Positions 8,449 to 16,324 of a DNA stretch of 39,453 nucleotides are shown here, piece by piece. A program made the position numbers and the translations under genes. The notes under the pieces were generated by a model. It ran no database searches, was not told the DNA's origin, and was given only the letters and a program-made list of their open reading frames with translations. Positions within the stretch are counted from its first letter, which is position 1. Every line of letters begins with the position of its first letter. The DNA is from an uncultured Rhizobium sp. (lineage in GTDB: Bacteria > Pseudomonadota > Alphaproteobacteria > Rhizobiales > Rhizobiaceae): the NCBI GenBank assembly GCA_945952415.1, contig CAMFIF010000033.1, positions 1 through 39,453 on the forward strand. Reading direction: 5' to 3'.

Positions 8449-8470
8449 GCCCCGAGTTTGCTGAAGCGCA

Positions 8471-8683
8471 CCCCCCTCTGCCCTGCCGGGCATCTCCCCC
8501 TCAAGGGGGGAGATCGAGGTGTGACTTATCTCGGAAGTCCCCCGCTACCGTTTCCACGGATGAAACGTCAGTGGTTTGGCGGAATAAGAACGCCAGCTTC
8601 CATCTCCCCCTCACGGGCAGCGAAGCTGCTCCGGATGCGGGGGAGATGTCGGCGGTAGCCGACAGAGGGGGGTGGGCCTCCGC
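8471..8683. repeat. Composite RIME-like element, copy 1
   Basis: Order: palindromic module (CTGCCCTGCCGGGCA, CTCCCCCTCAAGGGGGGAG), a core of about 80 nt (ACTTATCTCGGAAGTCCC ... GGAATAAGAACGCC), then a second module (GGGCAGCGAAGCTGCTCCGG, then GTCGGCGGTAGCCGAC). A copy in the opposite orientation lies at 12627-12831, and a more diverged direct copy at 39143-39348. A partial GCCGACAGAGGGGG unit follows at 8690-8706. It is reminiscent of rhizobial intergenic mosaic elements; the family name is not proven. Confidence 0.85.
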
Positions 8684-8729
8684 AAACTCAGCCGACAGAG
8701 GGGGAGTGCGCCCCCTCCCCGCCTGCCCA

Positions 8730-9830
8730 TCAAAGCGGGATGACGTGGCTCCAGCCGCGCTCGTCATTGGTGGCGCCCTTCTGGATGCTGACGAGCTGTT
8801 CGCGCAGGTCCGTGGTGAAGGTGCCGGTTTCGCCGGTGCCGATCTTGAATTCGCCGCCGGCATGCTTGACGGTGCCGATGCCAGCCAGCACTGCGGCCGT
8901 GCCGCAGGCGAAGCATTCCTGCAGGCGGCCGCTTTCGGTGTCCGCCTTCCATTCCTCGAACGTATAGGGACGCTCCTCCACCTTCATGCCGCGGGCGCGG
9001 GAGAGTTCGATCACCGAATTGCGGGTGATGCCGGGCAGGATGGTGCCCTTGAGCGGCGGGGTGACGATGGTGCCGTCGGTCATGACGAAGAAGACGTTCA
9101 TGCCGCCGAGTTCCTCGATATAGCGGTGTTCGGCCGCGTCGAGGAAGACCACCTGGTCGCACTGGTGCTTGTAGGCTTCCGCCTGGGCGACGAGGCTGGC
9201 CGCATAATTGCCGCCGCACTTGGCCGCCCCGGTGCCGCCATTGGCCGCGCGGGTGAAGTGGGTTTCGACCCAGAGCGTCACCGCCTTGGAGCCGCCCTTG
9301 AAATAGGCGCCGACCGGCGAGGCGATGATGCAGAAGACATATTCGTTCGACGGGCGCACGCCGAGGAAAGCTTCGTTGGCAAACATGAAGGGGCGCAGGT
9401 AAAGGCTGGCATCGCCGGACGGTACCCAGGCACGGTCCACCGAAACCAGCGTTTCGATGGCCTTGACGAAGAGTTCTTCCGGCATGGTGGGCATGGCCAT
9501 GCGCTCGGCCGAGAGGTTGAAGCGGCGGGCATTTTCTTCCGGCCGGAACAGGAGAATGCGCCCGTCATCGGCGCGATAGGCCTTCATGCCTTCGAAGATT
9601 TCCTGCGCATAATGCAAGACGGCCGCGGCCGGATCAATCTCCAGCGGCTTGCGGGCGGTGACCTTGGCCTCGTGCCAGCCCTCTTCCGCCGTCCAGCGGA
9701 TCGTCACCATGTGATCGGTGAAGACCTTGCCGAAGCCGAGCGATTCCATCAGGGCATTGCGTTCTGCCTCCGGTACCGGGCTCTTGTGCAGGTCGAGCTC
9801 GATAGCGGGGATCTTGGTGTGCGCGTTCAT
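8730..9830 (-). CDS. ilvE: Branched-chain-amino-acid aminotransferase
   Basis: This PLP enzyme (class IV fold) transfers the amino group between glutamate and the keto acids of valine, leucine and isoleucine, the last biosynthetic and first catabolic step. The 366-residue length matches the Bacillus-type BCAT subgroup. EIFEGMKAYR (78-87) and the PLP lysine K204 in GAAKCGGNYAAS are present, as is a late GTAAVLAGIG phosphate-binding turn. The start MNAHTKIPAIELDL aligns with the family; AAGG lies 10 nt upstream. A 21-residue in-frame extension to 9893 is not needed. It is flanked downstream by the repeat cluster. Confidence 0.95.
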   Translation of the reverse strand: MNAHTKIPAIELDLHKSPVPEAERNALMESLGFGKVFTDHMVTIRWTAEEGWHEAKVTARKPLEIDPAAAVLHYAQEIFEGMKAYRADDGRILLFRPEENARRFNLSAERMAMPTMPEELFVKAIETLVSVDRAWVPSGDASLYLRPFMFANEAFLGVRPSNEYVFCIIASPVGAYFKGGSKAVTLWVETHFTRAANGGTGAAKCGGNYAASLVAQAEAYKHQCDQVVFLDAAEHRYIEELGGMNVFFVMTDGTIVTPPLKGTILPGITRNSVIELSRARGMKVEERPYTFEEWKADTESGRLQECFACGTAAVLAGIGTVKHAGGEFKIGTGETGTFTTDLREQLVSIQKGATNDERGWSHVIPL

Positions 9831-10034
9831 CTGTCCAAACCTTTGTTTCCGGCCCGGATGCGCGGCGGATACCCGTAAGGGGTACCGGCGCATGCCATAA
9901 GGCCGCCTCCATCGCCGACAAGCTCTAGCCCAGAGTGCGGCGGCTTGAAATAGGGCGAGACCGCTTGCCCGCGAAAAATGTCAGCATGACTGACCGATCG
10001 GCAAGCGCCGAAGCCGATTGCTCGGGATCGGCCG

Positions 10035-10547
10035 TCAGCCGATCAGCTTGCCGAGCCAGCCCTTCTTTTCCGGCTCGGACGGATCGGGCTCCGGTTCCAC
10101 CGGCCGGCCGCCGCTGACGATCTCGCCGAAGGTCGCGAAGAAATCGCCGGCGAGCTTCTTTGCCGTGCCGTCGATCAGCCGGCTGCCGAGCTGGGCGATC
10201 TTGCCGCCGATATCGGCTGTAACGGTGTAATGGAGAATGGTCGCCTCCCCGTCCGGCTCCAGCGTCACCCGGGCGCCGCCCTTGGCAAAGCCCGCAATGC
10301 CGCCCGAGCCCTCGCCGGTGATCGTATAGCCATTCGGCGGATCGAGATCGGAAAGCGTGACCTTGCCGGTGAAGCTCGCCTTGACCGGGCCGATCTTCAG
10401 CGTGACCTTGGCGGCCATTTCCGTATCCGAGAGCTTCTCGATGCTGTCGCAGCCCGGAATGCACTGGCGCAGCACATCCACATCGTTCAGGCCGGCATAG
10501 ACGGCCTCCCGGCTGGCCTCGATCCTCTGGGATCCGCTCATGTCCAT
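10035..10547 (-). CDS. CoxG / SRPBCC-family protein
   Basis: The 170-residue protein is of the carbon monoxide dehydrogenase subunit G family. The family start (MDMSGSQRIEASREAVYAGL), IPGCDSIEK and KIGPVKASFTGKV are all present. CoxG proteins help anchor or mature molybdenum hydroxylases at the membrane, but many members occur without CODH genes, as here, and their role is unclear. A charged C-terminal tail (PEPDPSEPEKKGWLGKL) may contact the membrane. GGAGG lies 8 nt before this ATG; the ATG two codons earlier abuts it. No cox structural genes are nearby. Confidence 0.85.
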   Translation of the reverse strand: MDMSGSQRIEASREAVYAGLNDVDVLRQCIPGCDSIEKLSDTEMAAKVTLKIGPVKASFTGKVTLSDLDPPNGYTITGEGSGGIAGFAKGGARVTLEPDGEATILHYTVTADIGGKIAQLGSRLIDGTAKKLAGDFFATFGEIVSGGRPVEPEPDPSEPEKKGWLGKLIG

Positions 10548-10722
10548 GGACATTTCCTCCTCGATGGCCGGTGCGCTCCTCCGCGCGGGGATCCGGCCCT
10601 GCTTCCATTAGGGGAAATTTCCGCTGCCCGGAAAAGAATAGCAAGCCCTTCTTTGGCCGTGCGCGGCCGGTCGGGGCAAATTGACAGGGAAGGATATCCA
10701 CGGCTTCCCGCCCTCTCCCGCA

Positions 10723-10751
10723 TTGGTAGACCGCTATGGTCCATATATACT
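10723..10751 (+). promoter_or_regulatory. Promoter of the exonuclease gene
   Basis: TTGGTA (10723-10728), 17 nt and TATACT (10746-10751) give a good sigma-70-like promoter with a start near 10758. This rules out the earlier in-frame start at 10736. A further TTGACA at 10681 has no good partner. Confidence 0.65.
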
Positions 10752-10789
10752 ATCGCCGAGATGAGACGCCGGAGAGCCCACGAAAGCCG

Positions 10790-11764
10790 ATGACCCGTTC
10801 CGCAGCCAGCCCCTCCCAGTTCGACCTTTTCGGCGGCGAGCCCCCCTCGTCCGCGCCCGAGAAGACGCCGGGCCGCGGGCCAGCCCGCCTGCCGAGCCAT
10901 GAGGACATGGCAAGACATCTCACGGAAACCGGCCGCTACCGCATCCTGCGCCGGCTGGAGCCGCGCGGCATCGAGCCGGTGGACCTTTCGGCCTTTCCGC
11001 TTCGCGGCATCGTGCTCGACACGGAAACGACGGGCCTCAACCACCGCAAGGACGAAATCATCGAAATCGGCCTGATTGCCTTTGCCTACGATGCGGCGGG
11101 AAAGATCGGCGGCGTGACCGGCCTTTACGGCGGCCTGCAGCAGCCTTCCGTTCCGATCCCCGCCGATGTCACCCGGCTGACCGGGCTGACCGACGACATG
11201 GTGCGCGGCCAGCGCATCGATCTCGAAGCCGTCCATGCGCTGGTGGAGCCCGCCGATCTCGTGATTGCCCATAATGCCGGTTTCGACCGCCCCTTCTGCG
11301 AAGCCTTCAGCGATGTCTTCCGGCACAAGGCCTGGGCCTGCTCGGTCAAGGAGGTGGACTGGGGCACGCGCGGCTACGAGGGCACCAAGCTCGGCTATCT
11401 CGTTGGCCAGTCCGGCTTTTTCCATGACGGCCACCGGGCGGTGGATGACTGTTTTGCCCTGCTGGAAGTGCTGGAGCGCGGCGCCGGGACCCCCTCCCCC
11501 TTTGCCGAACTGCTCGCCGCCAGCCAGCGCGCGCGGGTGCGTATCTTTGCCGAAAACAGCCCATTCGACATGAAGGACCATCTGAAGGCGCGCGGCTATC
11601 GCTGGTCGGACGGTACGGAGGGCAAGCCCAAATGCTGGTGGGTGGAACTGCCCGAGGAAGCGCTGGAGGCGGAACTGGCCTATCTCGGCAGCGAAATCTA
11701 CCGCTGGCGGGATGCCGATCCGCCAGTCCGGCGGCTGACTGCCTTCGACCGCTACAAGGGATAG
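10790..11764 (+). CDS. DnaQ-like 3'-5' exonuclease
   Basis: The protein has 324 residues. Its RNase T/DnaQ fold has ExoI motif VLDTETTGL (D77, E79), ExoII AHNAGFDRPF and ExoIII HRAVDD, so it is a DEDDh nuclease. A C-terminal 90-residue region (VRIFAENSPFDMKDHLKARGYRW ... WWVELPE) is absent from the plain epsilon subunit. Residues 10-14 (QFDLF) look like a beta-clamp binding pentapeptide near the N-terminus, which would tie it to DNA replication or repair. It is a stand-alone gene, so probably not the replicative proofreading subunit itself. The start fits the promoter just upstream; the ribosome binding site is weak. Confidence 0.88.
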   Translation: MTRSAASPSQFDLFGGEPPSSAPEKTPGRGPARLPSHEDMARHLTETGRYRILRRLEPRGIEPVDLSAFPLRGIVLDTETTGLNHRKDEIIEIGLIAFAYDAAGKIGGVTGLYGGLQQPSVPIPADVTRLTGLTDDMVRGQRIDLEAVHALVEPADLVIAHNAGFDRPFCEAFSDVFRHKAWACSVKEVDWGTRGYEGTKLGYLVGQSGFFHDGHRAVDDCFALLEVLERGAGTPSPFAELLAASQRARVRIFAENSPFDMKDHLKARGYRWSDGTEGKPKCWWVELPEEALEAELAYLGSEIYRWRDADPPVRRLTAFDRYKG

Positions 11765-11786
11765 ATCTCCCCTCCCCTTCCGGTCT

Positions 11787-11813
11787 TTCGTGGCCCGCCG
11801 CACGGGCCACGAA
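11787..11813. terminator. Bidirectional hairpin between the exonuclease and SDR genes
   Basis: A perfect 11-bp stem (TTCGTGGCCCG / CGGGCCACGAA) with a 5-nt loop lies between convergent genes. T-runs are lacking on both sides. Confidence 0.6.
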
Positions 11814-11831
11814 GCTGCATTGTCCGAAGCG

Positions 11832-12536
11832 TCAGATCGAGCGCATCAGCCCGCCATCGACGCGGATGCTCTGGCCGGTGATGTAGCTTGCCTCGTCGGA
11901 CGCCAGGAAGGCGATCGTGGCGGCCACTTCCTCGGACCGGCCATAGCGGCCCATGGGCACGCTGTCGCGGCGCTCTTCCGTCGCGGGCAGGCTGTCGATC
12001 CAGCCGGGCAGCACATTGTTCATCCGCACATTGTCGGCGGCATAGCTGTCGGCGAAAAGCTTGGTATAGGCGGTGAGCCCGGCGCGGAACACGGCAGAGG
12101 TCGGGAACATCGCCGTCGGCTCGCTGACCCAGGCGGTCGAGATATTGACGATCGACCCCTTCTTCTGCGCCTGCATGATGGGCCCCACCAGGCGCACGGT
12201 GCGGATGACGTTCATCAGATAGACATCCATGCCCGTCGCCCATTGTTCGTCGGTGATCTCGAGCAGCGGCGCGCGCGGGCCATGGCCGGCGCTGTTCACC
12301 AGCACATCGATCCGACCCCATTTTTCCATGGTCGCATCCACCAGACGCTTCAGATCCTCGTTCGACTGGTTGGACCCGGTAACGCCGATGCCATCAAGCT
12401 CCCTGGCCAGCGCCTCGCCCTTGCCGGAGGAGGAGAGGACCGCCACCTTGTAGCCATCCGCCGCCAGCCGCCGCGCCGCCGCCGCCCCCATGCCACTGCC
12501 ACCCGCCGTGATTACCGCCACCTTCAGATCTGCCAT
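11832..12536 (-). CDS. SDR-family protein with a replaced catalytic triad
   Basis: The 234-residue Rossmann protein has a nucleotide-binding TAGGSGMG (10-17), NSAG (81-84) and the N109 position. The usual Ser-Tyr-Lys active site is not kept. Counting from NIST (131-134), the Ser position is T134, the Tyr position (13 residues on) is S147, and the Lys position (17 on) is R151. The C-terminal ITGQSIRVDGG is normal. Classical SDRs need Tyr and Lys for hydride transfer, so this one either uses different chemistry or binds NAD(P) without catalysis. From memory, similar sequences (SAVFRAG) occur in other rhizobia, so it is probably a real subfamily rather than a damaged gene. Confidence 0.85.
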   Translation of the reverse strand: MADLKVAVITAGGSGMGAAAARRLAADGYKVAVLSSSGKGEALARELDGIGVTGSNQSNEDLKRLVDATMEKWGRIDVLVNSAGHGPRAPLLEITDEQWATGMDVYLMNVIRTVRLVGPIMQAQKKGSIVNISTAWVSEPTAMFPTSAVFRAGLTAYTKLFADSYAADNVRMNNVLPGWIDSLPATEERRDSVPMGRYGRSEEVAATIAFLASDEASYITGQSIRVDGGLMRSI

Positions 12537-12626
12537 GCTCGTCTCCTGTCCATGAATGTCGTCCGGGGTTTTCTACCCCAGCACCGCCGGGAGGGGAATA
12601 TGGGGAGTTGAGTATGCCGCACCGCA

Positions 12627-12831
12627 CCCCCTCTGTCGGCTACCGCCGACATCTCCCCCGCATCCGGAGCAGCTTCGCTGCCCGTGAGGGGGGAGATCAG
12701 GCGGGCGTCTTCATTCCGTCAAGCAGTAAGCGTCTCATCTGTAGAAACAGTGGCGAGGGACTTCCGAGATAAGCGACATCTCGATCTCCCCCCTTGAGGG
12801 GGAGATGCCCGGCAGGGCAGAGGGGGGTAGC
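12627..12831. repeat. Composite RIME-like element, copy 2 (inverted)
   Basis: This is a reverse-complement copy of 8471-8683 with the same order of modules: the GTCGGCTACCGCCGAC and GGAGCAGCTTCGCTGCCC hairpins, then core, then the CCCCTTGAGGGG and GCCCGGCAGGGC hairpins. The core is diverged, but GGGACTTCCGAGATAAG is shared. It ends about 130 nt before repA2 and fills most of the 426-nt gap between the SDR gene and repA2. Confidence 0.87.
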
Positions 12832-12896
12832 GTCCGGCATACTCGAAGCCTGATCTCCCCATCCTGACACTTAACCCTTCATTAACCCTCTTTTTC

Positions 12897-12923
12897 TTGC
12901 CAAATCGGGCAAATCGATAATAA
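12897..12923 (+). promoter_or_regulatory. Putative promoter/operator of repA2-repB2
   Basis: TTGCC-N6-GGCAA (12897-12912) is an inverted repeat that overlaps a TTGCCA -35-like box. AT-rich GATAATAAT (12916-12924) could hold the -10, but the spacing (about 15 nt) is short. It may be an autorepression operator for RepA2; this is inferred. Confidence 0.4.
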
Positions 12924-12962
12924 TGGCGGCAATTCGGTCAATAGCGGCGATCTGCCGCCAGA

Positions 12963-14171
12963 ATGGTGATTTTGATGATCATGCCCCATGCGCTGCCCGC
13001 CTTTGAATTCGATGACAAGATCCTGATGCAGGGGGCGGAAATCTCGCGGAAGCTGGATCAGCTGCGCTTCGAGAAGTTTCCGCCGAACGCCCGCAAGACG
13101 CTGAGGCAGTTTTCCATGGCGGAAGTGGCGCATTATCTCGGCGTCAGCCCCAACAATCTCAAGCGCCTGCATCTGGAAGGCAAGGGGCCGGTGCCGGTGA
13201 CCTCCACCGGCGGGCGGCGCTTCTATACGGCCGAGCAGATGCTGGAGCTGCGCTTCTATCTCGACCGCACCGGCAAGGCGGAGGCGAAGAAATACGTGCC
13301 GCACCGCAAGCCCGGCGACAAGCTGCAGGTAATTGCGGTGGTGAACTTCAAGGGTGGTTCCGGCAAGACCACCACGGCCGCCCACCTGGCCCAGCATCTG
13401 GCGCTCACCGGCCATCGGGTGCTCGCCGTCGATCTCGATCCGCAGGCCTCGCTTTCGGCGCTGCACGGCTTCCAGCCGGAACTCGACCGCAACCCCTCGC
13501 TCTATGACACGATCCGCTATGACGGGGACCGCAGGCCGCTTGCCGACATCATCCAGACCACGAATTTTCCCGGCCTCGATATCGTGCCCGCCAATCTGGA
13601 GCTGCAGGAATATGAATATGACACGCCGCTCGCCATGCAGCAGACGAGCGAAGGGAAGCGCTTCTTCACCCGCATGGGCAAGGCGCTGGAAACGGTGGAC
13701 GACCGCTATGACGTGGTGATCGTCGATTGCCCGCCCCAGCTCGGCTATCTCACCCTGACGGCGCTGACGGCGGCGACATCGGTCCTGATCACCGTGCATC
13801 CGCAGATGCTCGATCTCATGTCCATGTCGCAATTCCTGCTGATGCTTGGCAACATAACCCGCACCATCAAGAAGGCGGGCGCGGATGTGCGGATGGACTG
13901 GCTGCGCTATCTCATCACCCGCTACGAGCCCGGTGACGTGCCGCAGGTGCAGATGCTCGGCTTCATGCAATCCATGCTGGCGGAGGAAATCCTGAAAACC
14001 CCGATGGTGAAGACCACCGCCATTTCCGATGCGGGCCTGACCAAGCAGACGCTTTACGAGGTGGACCGCGCCAATTTCACCCGAGAGACCTATGACCGCG
14101 CCATCGATTGCCTGGATGCGGTGAATTTCGAGATCCAGGGCCTCATTCACCGGGCCTGGGGACGGATGTAA
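12963..14171 (+). CDS. repA2: Second RepA partition ATPase (RepA2)
   Basis: The 402-residue RepA/ParA-family ATPase has a winged-HTH region (about 52-75), Walker A KGGSGKTT (130-137) and DLDPQASLS. It lines up end to end with RepA at 2543-3754 and shares long blocks such as LALTGHRVLAVDLDPQAS, but the N-terminus and many positions differ, so it is not a recent copy. No strong ribosome binding site marks the start; ATGs at 12975 and 12981 are also possible. It is followed by parS and repB2 but by no repC, so the pair can serve partition but not initiation. Confidence 0.92.
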   Translation: MVILMIMPHALPAFEFDDKILMQGAEISRKLDQLRFEKFPPNARKTLRQFSMAEVAHYLGVSPNNLKRLHLEGKGPVPVTSTGGRRFYTAEQMLELRFYLDRTGKAEAKKYVPHRKPGDKLQVIAVVNFKGGSGKTTTAAHLAQHLALTGHRVLAVDLDPQASLSALHGFQPELDRNPSLYDTIRYDGDRRPLADIIQTTNFPGLDIVPANLELQEYEYDTPLAMQQTSEGKRFFTRMGKALETVDDRYDVVIVDCPPQLGYLTLTALTAATSVLITVHPQMLDLMSMSQFLLMLGNITRTIKKAGADVRMDWLRYLITRYEPGDVPQVQMLGFMQSMLAEEILKTPMVKTTAISDAGLTKQTLYEVDRANFTRETYDRAIDCLDAVNFEIQGLIHRAWGRM

Positions 14172-14183
14172 GCGCGCATGACT

Positions 14184-14199
14184 GTTGACGGCCGTAAAC
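14184..14199. promoter_or_regulatory. parS centromere site 2
   Basis: GTTGACGGCCGTAAAC fits GTTNNNNGCNNNNAAC and lies between repA2 and repB2. It is identical, on the other strand, to parS site 1 at 2513-2528. Confidence 0.9.
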
Positions 14200-14250
14200 T
14201 TTGGCCATTTCTGCCGTATTTACAATAAGATAGACCCAAGGAACGAGACA

Positions 14251-15225
14251 ATGGCCCGCAAGAACCCCTTTGCCAGCCTGATGGACGAGACCAGCGCCAA
14301 GGCCCCGGAGCCGCGGCTCGATTACACCATCAAGGGCGCGTCCAAATCCATTCTCTCCTCCATCGACGAGATGGCGGCGCGGGCCGACAAGCTGCTCGAA
14401 GGCCAGACCGTGGTGGAGATCGACCCCGCCGATATCGACGCCTCCTTCGTGCGTGACCGGCTGGCGGAGGACGAGGAGGATTACCGCATCCTGCTGGAGG
14501 CGATCCGCGAGCAGGGGCAGCAGAGCCCGGTGCTTCTGCGCCCGCACCCCACGGCCCCCGGTCGCTACATGGTGGTCTTCGGCCATCGCCGCGTGCGCAC
14601 CGCCCGCGATCTCGGCCGCAAGGTTTCAGCCGTCATCCGGGAGATCAGCGACCGGGATCACGTGGTGGCGCAGGGGCAGGAAAACACCGCCCGCGCCAAT
14701 CTCTCCTTCATCGAGAAGGCGCTCTTCGCCGCCGAGCTGCAGCGGCTGAATTTCGATGGCGACAACAGGACGGTGATGGCCGCCCTTTCCATCGACCGGG
14801 CGACGCTTTCGAAAATGCTCTCGGTCGCCGCCCTGCCTCCCGCCCTCCTCCAGGCCATCGGCCCCGCCCGCGGCATCGGCCGCGATCGCTGGTACGAGCT
14901 GAAGATGCTGCTGGAAAAACCCGCGGTGATGGAAGAGGCGCTGGCCTATGCCACCGGCCCGGATTTTGATGAAACGATTGCCAGCGACGAACGCTTCAAC
15001 CGCCTGGTCGCCTTCACCAAGTCTGCCCGCAAGCCGGCCAGATCCACCCCCCGCACCACCACCCGCCACTGGTCCTCCGACGACCGCCGCCTTCAGGTCG
15101 ACATCCGCGCTGACGGCAAGGCCACCACCCTCTCCCTCAAATCCCGCGACGCCACCGATTTCGGCGACTACCTCACCCGCAACCTCGCCTCGCTTTACGA
15201 TGCCTATCGGAAGGAGCGGGGGTAG
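14251..15225 (+). CDS. repB2: Second RepB centromere-binding protein (RepB2)
   Basis: The 324-residue ParB-family protein starts MARKN, as RepB1 does, and is preceded by AAGGAA. GHRR (111-114), AQGQEN (140-145) and a helix-turn-helix at about 176-192 (ALSIDRATLSKMLSV) are present. That helix differs from RepB1 at only a few positions, which fits the shared parS sequence. The rest of the protein, above all the first 50 residues, is well diverged. An in-frame extension to 14185 would overlap parS and is rejected. The next downstream features are a repeat and a terminator; there is no repC. Confidence 0.92.
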   Translation: MARKNPFASLMDETSAKAPEPRLDYTIKGASKSILSSIDEMAARADKLLEGQTVVEIDPADIDASFVRDRLAEDEEDYRILLEAIREQGQQSPVLLRPHPTAPGRYMVVFGHRRVRTARDLGRKVSAVIREISDRDHVVAQGQENTARANLSFIEKALFAAELQRLNFDGDNRTVMAALSIDRATLSKMLSVAALPPALLQAIGPARGIGRDRWYELKMLLEKPAVMEEALAYATGPDFDETIASDERFNRLVAFTKSARKPARSTPRTTTRHWSSDDRRLQVDIRADGKATTLSLKSRDATDFGDYLTRNLASLYDAYRKERG

Positions 15226-15244
15226 GCTTCGGCATAATCGACCT

Positions 15245-15291
15245 TCGATCTCCCCCCTTGCGGGGGAGATGCCCGACAGGGCAGAGGGGGG
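15245..15291. repeat. RIME-like single module downstream of repB2
   Basis: CTCCCCCCTTGCGGGGGAG followed by GCCCGACAGGGC is the same hairpin pair seen at 12783-12821. repAB2 is thus bordered on both sides by members of the repeat family. Confidence 0.82.
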
Positions 15292-15387
15292 TGTGCTTCC
15301 ACATACGCCGACAGAAGGGGCGGGGTACGCTTCGGCATACGCCTGGGCCACGAACCATCCCTTAACCTTAACGATCCCCTAACGAAA

Positions 15388-15413
15388 AACGCCCCGTCAT
15401 CGAACGGGGCGTT
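15388..15413. terminator. Bidirectional terminator between repB2 and purU
   Basis: A perfect 10-bp stem (AACGCCCCGT / ACGGGGCGTT) with a 6-nt loop has A-rich sequence on its left and GGTTTTT on its right. It can end transcripts from both convergent genes. Confidence 0.85.
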
Positions 15414-15439
15414 GGTTTTTGGAAAGAGGGGAGGGGGGG

Positions 15440-16324
15440 TCAGCCCATGCGTTCGGAGGCGTAGGAGCCGGGGCTTGCCGGGAAGACCACGGTGCGGTGG
15501 CCGTCGAGGAAGACGCGGTGGTGGATGTGGGCATGAATGGCGCGGGCCAGCACCTGGCTTTCCACGTCGCGGCCGATGGAGACGTAATCGGAGGCCGACT
15601 GGGCGTGGGTGATGCGCGCGACGTCCTGCTCGATGATCGGGCCTTCGTCGAGATCGGCCGTCACATAGTGCGCCGTCGCGCCGATCAGCTTCACGCCGCG
15701 CTCGAAGGCCTGCTTGTAGGGGTTCGCGCCCTTGAAGGAGGGCAGGAAGGAGTGGTGGATGTTGATGATCCGGCCGGACATCTTCTGGCAGATCTCGTCG
15801 GAGAGCACCTGCATGTAGCGGGCGAGCACGATCAGCTCGGCGCCGGAGGTCTCCACGATCTCCATCAGCCGGGCTTCGGCCTGCGGCTTGTTCGCCTTGG
15901 TGACCGAGACATGGTGGAAGGGGATGTCGTGATTGACCACGACCTTCTGGTAATCGAAGTGGTTCGACACCACCCCGACGATCTCGATCGGCAGCGCGCC
16001 GATCTTCCAGCGATAGAGCAGGTCGTTCAGGCAGTGGCCGAAGCGGGAGACCATCAGCAGGACCTTCATCTTGTGGTCGCTGTCGTGGAATTCGCAGGTC
16101 ATGTCATAGGCCTTCTTCACCGGCTCGAAGCCGGCAACAATATCCTCGATGCTTGCCCCTTCCTGGCTGGTGAAGGAGAGGCGCATGAAGAAGAGGCCGG
16201 TTTCAAGATCATCGAACTGGGAACTGTCGATGATGTAGCAACCCTTGTCCGCAAGGAAGCCGGAAATGGCCGCCACGATGCCGCGGGTGGATTTGCAGGT
16301 CACGGTGAGCACGTAACTCTTCAT
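15440..16324 (-). CDS. purU: Formyltetrahydrofolate deformylase
   Basis: PurU hydrolyses 10-formyl-THF to formate and THF, balancing one-carbon pools with glycine and purine synthesis. The 294-residue protein has an N-terminal ACT domain (about 1-80, LTVTCKSTRGIVAAISGFL) for amino-acid sensing. A formyltransferase-fold catalytic domain follows, with INIHHSFLPSFKGANPY and the catalytic Asp in TADLDEGPIIEQD. The length matches the family. AGAGAG lies upstream of the start. It stands alone on the minus strand with a long leader. Confidence 0.95.
   Translation of the reverse strand: MKSYVLTVTCKSTRGIVAAISGFLADKGCYIIDSSQFDDLETGLFFMRLSFTSQEGASIEDIVAGFEPVKKAYDMTCEFHDSDHKMKVLLMVSRFGHCLNDLLYRWKIGALPIEIVGVVSNHFDYQKVVVNHDIPFHHVSVTKANKPQAEARLMEIVETSGAELIVLARYMQVLSDEICQKMSGRIINIHHSFLPSFKGANPYKQAFERGVKLIGATAHYVTADLDEGPIIEQDVARITHAQSASDYVSIGRDVESQVLARAIHAHIHHRVFLDGHRTVVFPASPGSYASERMG

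Noticed and set aside
8399..8712. Possible CRISPR array
   Set aside because: The repeats are few, unequal in length, palindromic and not evenly spaced; no cas genes are present.
15226..15439. Remnant of a second repC after repB2
   Set aside because: The gap is 214 nt and filled by a repeat module and a terminator; no frame resembles RepC.
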